This document shows, piece after piece, positions 59,947-64,000 of a stretch of 64,000 bases of DNA (positions are counted from its first letter, which is position 1; each line of letters begins with the position of its first letter). A program made the translations under genes and the position numbers. The notes below the pieces were generated by a model that had not been told where the DNA came from, searched no databases, and was given only the letters and a program-made list of their open reading frames with translations. This stretch comes from Bog-159 sp049511415 (lineage in GTDB: Bacteria; Acidobacteriota; Terriglobia; Bryobacterales; Bryobacteraceae): positions 32,881 to 96,880 of the forward strand of contig JBEKYC010000020.1 in the NCBI GenBank assembly GCA_049511415.1, read 5' to 3'.

Positions 59947-60350
59947 GCGCGATGGAGCCGCAAGGCGACCCGGGTACAGAATTCCGAGCGGCTGAGCAGC
60001 CAGGATAACATAGGCCGCCGATGTGGCTGGACGGAACGGCCCCGTCGCTCCACGCCTACGACCCGGCCGAGAATCTCGGCGGCGGGCACAGGCAGATCGG
60101 GATGCTTCAGGCGATCGCCGTGGGTGGTGATTTGATCCCCAGAGCGGCTCGCTACGCGGTGGACTACCAGGCGGCCGTGGCGTTGATAGACCACCACGTC
60201 GCCGGGCCGGATCTCCGCAGAGCGCTGCACGTCGAGCAAATCGCCGGGCCAGAGAGCGGGCAGCATGCTGCTGCCGGTGACCGGCAGGCGCGCCTGGCCG
60301 CAGGAAGTGAGGACTTCGGCGGCCAGGTCGAGTTTGAGGGCTTCTACCAA
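59943..60350 (-). CDS. S26-type (Ser-His, SipW-like) signal peptidase-like protein
   Basis: 135 aa. The S26 serine motif is VTGSSMLPALWPGDLL with S28. The second catalytic position is a histidine, H64, in GRLVVHRV, where bacterial type I peptidases have a lysine. That is the SipW/archaeal/eukaryotic-type dyad. The later THGDRLKHPD segment matches the conserved G-D region. No TM helix is evident, so it may be peripheral or act on a soluble substrate. The start is TTG 60350, inside the last codons of the S53 gene (7-base overlap); no ATG or GTG fits. It could cleave a leader peptide in this pathway. Confidence 0.85.
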   Translation of the reverse strand: MVEALKLDLAAEVLTSCGQARLPVTGSSMLPALWPGDLLDVQRSAEIRPGDVVVYQRHGRLVVHRVASRSGDQITTHGDRLKHPDLPVPAAEILGRVVGVERRGRSVQPHRRPMLSWLLSRSEFCTRVALRLHRA

Positions 60351-62785
60351 TTGGTGTTCATCACCAGGTTATAAGCGTTGACACTGCCGATGCCGGTGGC
60401 GAAATCCCAGCCTGGGGTAGTGCCGTAAGCCGGCTGATAGGCTGGCGCAAGCGTGGTCGCGGTGATCGTGGGCACGCATGTTGCGCCCGACCCGCCGCCT
60501 CCCGTCAATGTGCAGCCGCCGCCGTCATTGTAGCCTTGGCCCGCGTTGTTGAGGGCGATGGAAGTAACCGCGCCACCCGAAATCGTGGCTGTGCAGGTCG
60601 CTTGTGTGCCACCACCCCACAGCGTTCCGCCGGAAGGATTCAAGTACTTATATAGGTTACTGGGCGCGGCGATGGTGCAGGTCGGCGCGCTGGTGTAGCC
60701 GGATCCACCCGTCAGCACGGTCACTCCAGTGAGCACCTGCGTGCTCGTGACGCCATCCGTGCCGGAGGGCAGGTAACAATTCACGTGCGTGCCGGTGCAG
60801 TTCACTTCGATGTCGCCTTGGGTGATGTCGTAGAATGCGCAGGCCGTTCCAACGCCCCTACGGTCCGGCTGATTGATGGAGTAACAGGCGCTGTTGCCGC
60901 TGGCGCCGAACTCGGCATTAGCAATTTTGTAATAAGTTGGGTTCGGATTGCCGGCGCGGATATTCCATTTCTGATTCACGAGCGCCTGAATACCGGCCAT
61001 CAAAGGCGAGGAAGCGGACGTACCGCCCAAACCGGTCCAGGTGCTGGGAGCGCCGTTGCAGGAAGCGCCTCCGTTGTGGGTGTCGGAATCGCAAATGATG
61101 ATGTAGTGACCCCAGATGCCGTTGGAGGCGAACAGGGAAACGTCGGGAATATCGCGCACCCCGTCCGCGGGGTTGCCGAGGATGCCCTGCTGCCAGGAAG
61201 GTTTGGGCCATCCGGCGCAGGTCCCGCTGACGATGTCGGAGGTAGAAGGCGAACCGGTCGCGCAGCCGCTGGGGCCGCCACTACCGGAACCGGTGGTGCG
61301 GTCGCCAGTGCCTCCGGAGTTGCAGAAGCCGCTCGAGCCGTAGCCGGCACTGGCGCCCTCGTAGTTGTAAAGAAGGAAACCGGCGCAGGAATCGTTCCAC
61401 GGAATCTCGGGAATGTAGGACTTTGCGGATCCGTCAGTGGCTAGGTTGGTGGAGCTCCAGTAGGTGCTGACCGGAATCGCGGGCGAGCCTTTACTCGCGT
61501 TGTAAGTGTCCTCGAAATCGGTGCCGCCCACCGAGACATTATATGGCGTGGAGGTCCAGCCACTGACACCGATGCCGGTAGTGGAACTGCTGGCGTCCGC
61601 GGAGCAACTTGTGGAGCTTTCGTCCCCTGAGGAGGCGAAAACGGAGACTCCCGCCGCGGCGGCGGACTGAAACGCGTTGTAGAATGCCGCATTCCCCGCC
61701 GACCCGTTGGCCGCCTCGCATTGGCCGTAGCTCATGCTGATGATGGCCGGCGGACTGCCGGCGCTGACAAGGTTTTCCAGGGCGATCAGGCCGCCGAAAG
61801 TGGCGACCGTGGCGCCGTCCGCGCAAGAGGCCACGTTGACGGTAGCCATGGGCGCAGCGGCGGAGACAATTTCGGCGTCGAGATCGACTTCCACGTCATC
61901 GCTGTTGACATTGGGGTTGGTGCAGGTGTTGCCGGTCTCGGTGGGATGCGACTGTACCAGTGTCGGCGTGGCCCACTTGCTCAGGAACGTGCTGCGGTAC
62001 TTATTAATGTCCGTGGTGGAGGAGATGTTCGAATCTTCGATCACCACCACCGTCTGGCCCGTGCCGTTGATGCCCTGCCGCAACAGCGGATCGATATTGT
62101 AGATGGTCTGGAAATCGGCGGGGACCAGCAGGTAGTCGGAGCCAGAGGTGTAGTTGGGGATGGCTCTCTTCACCATGGAGTGCGGACGAAAATCGTGCAT
62201 GGAGACCACCCCCACGATAGCCGGCGCCAGCGCCTCGGGAATCTTGGGATTGGTCACATTGGCCCAATGATCCTGGCCGTTGACTTCCAGCTTGTGGATT
62301 TCGGTGTGGAAGGCCTCCCGAATGACTCCGGCGGTGCCCGAAAAGTCCATCACCATGCGCGTGGGATAAACGTAGTGGACCGTGAAGCCTTTGGATTCGA
62401 GCCAGCTCTTGATAGTGTCAAGGTCTTGTTGCGCCAGGCCGTATTGCTCGCCGATCTGCCGGGGTGTCAACCATTGCCGGAAGTTGGGCGAGTTCTTATC
62501 GTGCATTTCATTGATGCGGTGCACGAACTCGGCTTCCAGCACTGGCGGACGCCGCAATTGCAGGAACATGTGTTCGACCGGGGTGGAATCGGGCACGATC
62601 CCGCGGTCGCTTTGAGCGTTCACCTCGGGACGGGTGTTTCCAGCCAGCGTGACCAGTCTGGACTCATCGATGGCATCGGTGATCAGGACGCGGGAGAATT
62701 GGCCGAATAAAGGCGCGAATAATGCCACGCTGATGGCCACTCCGGCGCCTGAGAGAGAGAAAGCTAAGAGTTTCTTTCGGGTCAT
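60344..62785 (-). CDS. S53 (sedolisin/pro-kumamolisin) secreted protease
   Basis: 813 aa. An N-terminal signal/TM segment (LLAFSLSGAGVAISVALFAP) is followed by the activation prodomain (about 70-205, including FRQWLTPRQIGEQYGL). The catalytic domain has E299 and D303 (DVEVDLDAE), D388 (FASSGDESS) and S590 (GLGGTSASSPLMAG). The usual C-terminal Ca2+ segment starts with YDITQGDIEVNC and is interrupted by a ~110-residue Gly/Thr-rich insert with repeated G-G-S-G-Y/G-Q-G-Y-like stretches before PGWDFATGIGSVNAYNLV. The gene overlaps both neighbours (ATGA at its start, 7 bases at its end), so unlike the S53 gene at 10 kb it is part of a multigene operon. Confidence 0.94.
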   Translation of the reverse strand: MTRKKLLAFSLSGAGVAISVALFAPLFGQFSRVLITDAIDESRLVTLAGNTRPEVNAQSDRGIVPDSTPVEHMFLQLRRPPVLEAEFVHRINEMHDKNSPNFRQWLTPRQIGEQYGLAQQDLDTIKSWLESKGFTVHYVYPTRMVMDFSGTAGVIREAFHTEIHKLEVNGQDHWANVTNPKIPEALAPAIVGVVSMHDFRPHSMVKRAIPNYTSGSDYLLVPADFQTIYNIDPLLRQGINGTGQTVVVIEDSNISSTTDINKYRSTFLSKWATPTLVQSHPTETGNTCTNPNVNSDDVEVDLDAEIVSAAAPMATVNVASCADGATVATFGGLIALENLVSAGSPPAIISMSYGQCEAANGSAGNAAFYNAFQSAAAAGVSVFASSGDESSTSCSADASSSTTGIGVSGWTSTPYNVSVGGTDFEDTYNASKGSPAIPVSTYWSSTNLATDGSAKSYIPEIPWNDSCAGFLLYNYEGASAGYGSSGFCNSGGTGDRTTGSGSGGPSGCATGSPSTSDIVSGTCAGWPKPSWQQGILGNPADGVRDIPDVSLFASNGIWGHYIIICDSDTHNGGASCNGAPSTWTGLGGTSASSPLMAGIQALVNQKWNIRAGNPNPTYYKIANAEFGASGNSACYSINQPDRRGVGTACAFYDITQGDIEVNCTGTHVNCYLPSGTDGVTSTQVLTGVTVLTGGSGYTSAPTCTIAAPSNLYKYLNPSGGTLWGGGTQATCTATISGGAVTSIALNNAGQGYNDGGGCTLTGGGGSGATCVPTITATTLAPAYQPAYGTTPGWDFATGIGSVNAYNLVMNTNW

Positions 62786-64000
62786 TGGTTGTGTAAAGCT
62801 GCCTCCAGATTAATTTGAGCCTGGGTGTAATCCGGCCGCAGGCGCAAAGCCGCGCGATATTCGGCGAGTGCGTCCGGCATGCGGCCGGGCATTTGGGAAA
62901 GAGCACGCCCCAGGTTGTTGTGCGCTTCCGCGTCATCGGGCTTGAGTTCGGCCGCTGTCCGGAATTCCTTCACCGCATCCGGCAGATGTCCGGGCATCTG
63001 TGCCAAGGCGACTCCCAGGCTGTCGTGCACGTAGGGATCGCGCGGATCGATTTCCATAGCGGCCCGGAACTCGGCCATGGCCTGATCGCGCCGCTCCGGG
63101 ATGCGCGCCAGGACGCTGCCCAGGTTGGCGTGCGCCTGGGCGTCTCCTGAATCGATCCGCAGAGCCGCTTCAAACTCACTTACCGCATCCTGCACGTGGT
63201 CCGGTAACTGCATGTATACGACGCCTAAATCATTATGTATGTTCGCCATGTATGGCCTGAGTTTAACCGCAGCCTGAAGTTCGGCGATGGCTTCCGGAGC
63301 GCGCCCCGGGATGCGCATCAGGGCGTTGCCGAGGTTCTGGTGCGCCTGGGCCAGCGTCGGCTGCAGGCGGATCGCACTTTGGAATTCGGCGATAGCGCGC
63401 GGGATCCCACCCGGTAGACGCGCCAAGCCATCCCCCAGATTGTTGTGCGCGGCGGCGTTCTCCGGGTAGATGCGCAGTGCCTCCTGGCATTCCATAATGG
63501 CGCTACGCAACTGGCCGGGCTTGCTCATGAGCGCCGCGGCGAGATTATTGTGCGCCATCCAGCTATCCGGGTTGCGGGCGATGGTGGCGCGGTAGAGAGT
63601 TTCCCGGTCGCGGTACATCCCGGTCTGCCGAAGGGTGAGAAGAGCGAGCATGATCAGCAGGACGGCGGGAAGAGCGGTCTTGGCGGGCTGGCCGAGGCGG
63701 TCGGCCGCGATCGCCAGCATACAACCGAGCGGCACGATGATTCCCAGGCTTGCCAGGTATTGGAAGTGATCGGCTACCCAGGAAAAAACGAACGGGTAGA
63801 CATGGAAGAAGCCGAGCACCGGGAACAGTGTGCCTGCGAAATAAAGGAAGGCAACCAGGAGCGGGCGGAGCGCCCGAGTCAAGAACAGGACTGCCGCGAT
63901 GCACAGCACCACGACCGGATGGAGCCATTGCTGCCACTCGGTCGGGTCGATGGTCCAACGGGGGTAAGTGAAGATCAAGGTCTGGGGCCAGACCAGCTTC
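62782..64000 (-). CDS. Membrane protein with C-terminal TPR array (TMTC-like), N-terminus cut by the window edge
   Basis: The frame is open through the right edge, so only the C-terminal ~405 residues are seen. The first part has TM helices (HPVVVLCIAAVLFLTRAL, LLVAFLYFAGTLFPVLGFFH, LASLGIIVPLGCMLAIAADR). A lumen/periplasm-type HVYPFVFSWVADHFQYLASL segment is typical of the TPR-containing membrane proteins with a DUF1736/GT-C-like half. The last ~260 residues are about seven TPRs of near-constant form (MPGRxPDAIAEYxAALRLxP, then AHxNLGxAL). Such proteins may transfer mannose or bind glycans/proteins. The stop overlaps the S53 start (ATGA). Confidence 0.88.
   Translation of the reverse strand, partial: KLVWPQTLIFTYPRWTIDPTEWQQWLHPVVVLCIAAVLFLTRALRPLLVAFLYFAGTLFPVLGFFHVYPFVFSWVADHFQYLASLGIIVPLGCMLAIAADRLGQPAKTALPAVLLIMLALLTLRQTGMYRDRETLYRATIARNPDSWMAHNNLAAALMSKPGQLRSAIMECQEALRIYPENAAAHNNLGDGLARLPGGIPRAIAEFQSAIRLQPTLAQAHQNLGNALMRIPGRAPEAIAELQAAVKLRPYMANIHNDLGVVYMQLPDHVQDAVSEFEAALRIDSGDAQAHANLGSVLARIPERRDQAMAEFRAAMEIDPRDPYVHDSLGVALAQMPGHLPDAVKEFRTAAELKPDDAEAHNNLGRALSQMPGRMPDALAEYRAALRLRPDYTQAQINLEAALHNQ

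Noticed and set aside
61721..62710. 329-codon plus-strand open frame opposite the second S53 gene
   Set aside because: Shadow of the S53 prodomain and catalytic region; no Shine-Dalgarno or family motif.

Overview
The window is high-GC bacterial chromosome. Its gene families are those of Acidobacteriota, most like the Bryobacterales/Solibacter lineage. Evidence is a DUF1501 protein coupled to a planctomycete/acidobacterial-type cytochrome partner, an acidobacterial ECF sigma factor paired with a Ser/Thr kinase carrying a beta-propeller, GloVer-repeat and DUF7948 proteins, two sedolisin (S53) proteases, PQQ-like propellers and many Tat or Sec exported proteins. This taxonomic call is inference from family content. 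I saw no rRNA, tRNA, CRISPR array, transposase or phage gene.

Layout. 1-5.1 kb: DUF1501 pair, then a decayed duplicate of a GloVer-repeat protein gene joined to a DUF7948 fragment, then the intact GloVer gene with a clear terminator. 5.4-9.6 kb: sigma factor/kinase operon, a convergent receiver lacking key residues, and a broken propeller fragment. 10-16.6 kb: S53 protease, TPR protein plus MacB-like permease, UDP-sulfoquinovose synthase (sqdB). 16.6-23.8 kb: a surface-glycan/glycolipid group (GT39, asparagine synthase-like amidotransferase, HpnI-like GT, two small SMR-type membrane proteins, membrane metallophosphoesterase). 23.8-34 kb: two coupled TolC-family genes, Tat-exported Gfo/Idh/MocA oxidoreductase, DUF4097 lipoprotein, truncated amidohydrolase lipoprotein, two PQQ-like propellers. 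34.6-44 kb: HD-GYP/GAF/GGDEF protein, subtilase with NAVWG repeats, FkbM methyltransferase, aldehyde dehydrogenase, an unassigned protein, and an exported CxxCH plus terpenoid-cyclase-fold protein.

44.35-53.05 kb is the most striking block: eight tightly packed plus-strand genes. They encode a heme-oxygenase-like diiron oxidase candidate, an acyl carrier protein, an ANL adenylating enzyme, an SDR reductase, a FATP-type acyl-CoA ligase, a PLP decarboxylase, an O-acylhomoserine sulfhydrylase and a MetA-like homoserine acyltransferase. They look like a compact pathway making a sulfur-containing, carrier-bound and probably lipidated amino-acid product. I do not recognise it as a described pathway.

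53-64 kb (minus strand): an O-antigen-ligase-like protein and a small Tat-exported cysteine-rich protein, then a chain of eight nearly all start/stop-overlapping genes. In order of transcription these are a membrane TPR protein (cut by the window edge), an S53 protease, a Ser-His S26-type peptidase, an HprK-like kinase, a PqqD-like protein, a radical SAM/SPASM protein, a nucleotidyltransferase and a YdcF-like protein. This resembles a peptide/protein-modification (RiPP-like) system with no precursor inside the chain.
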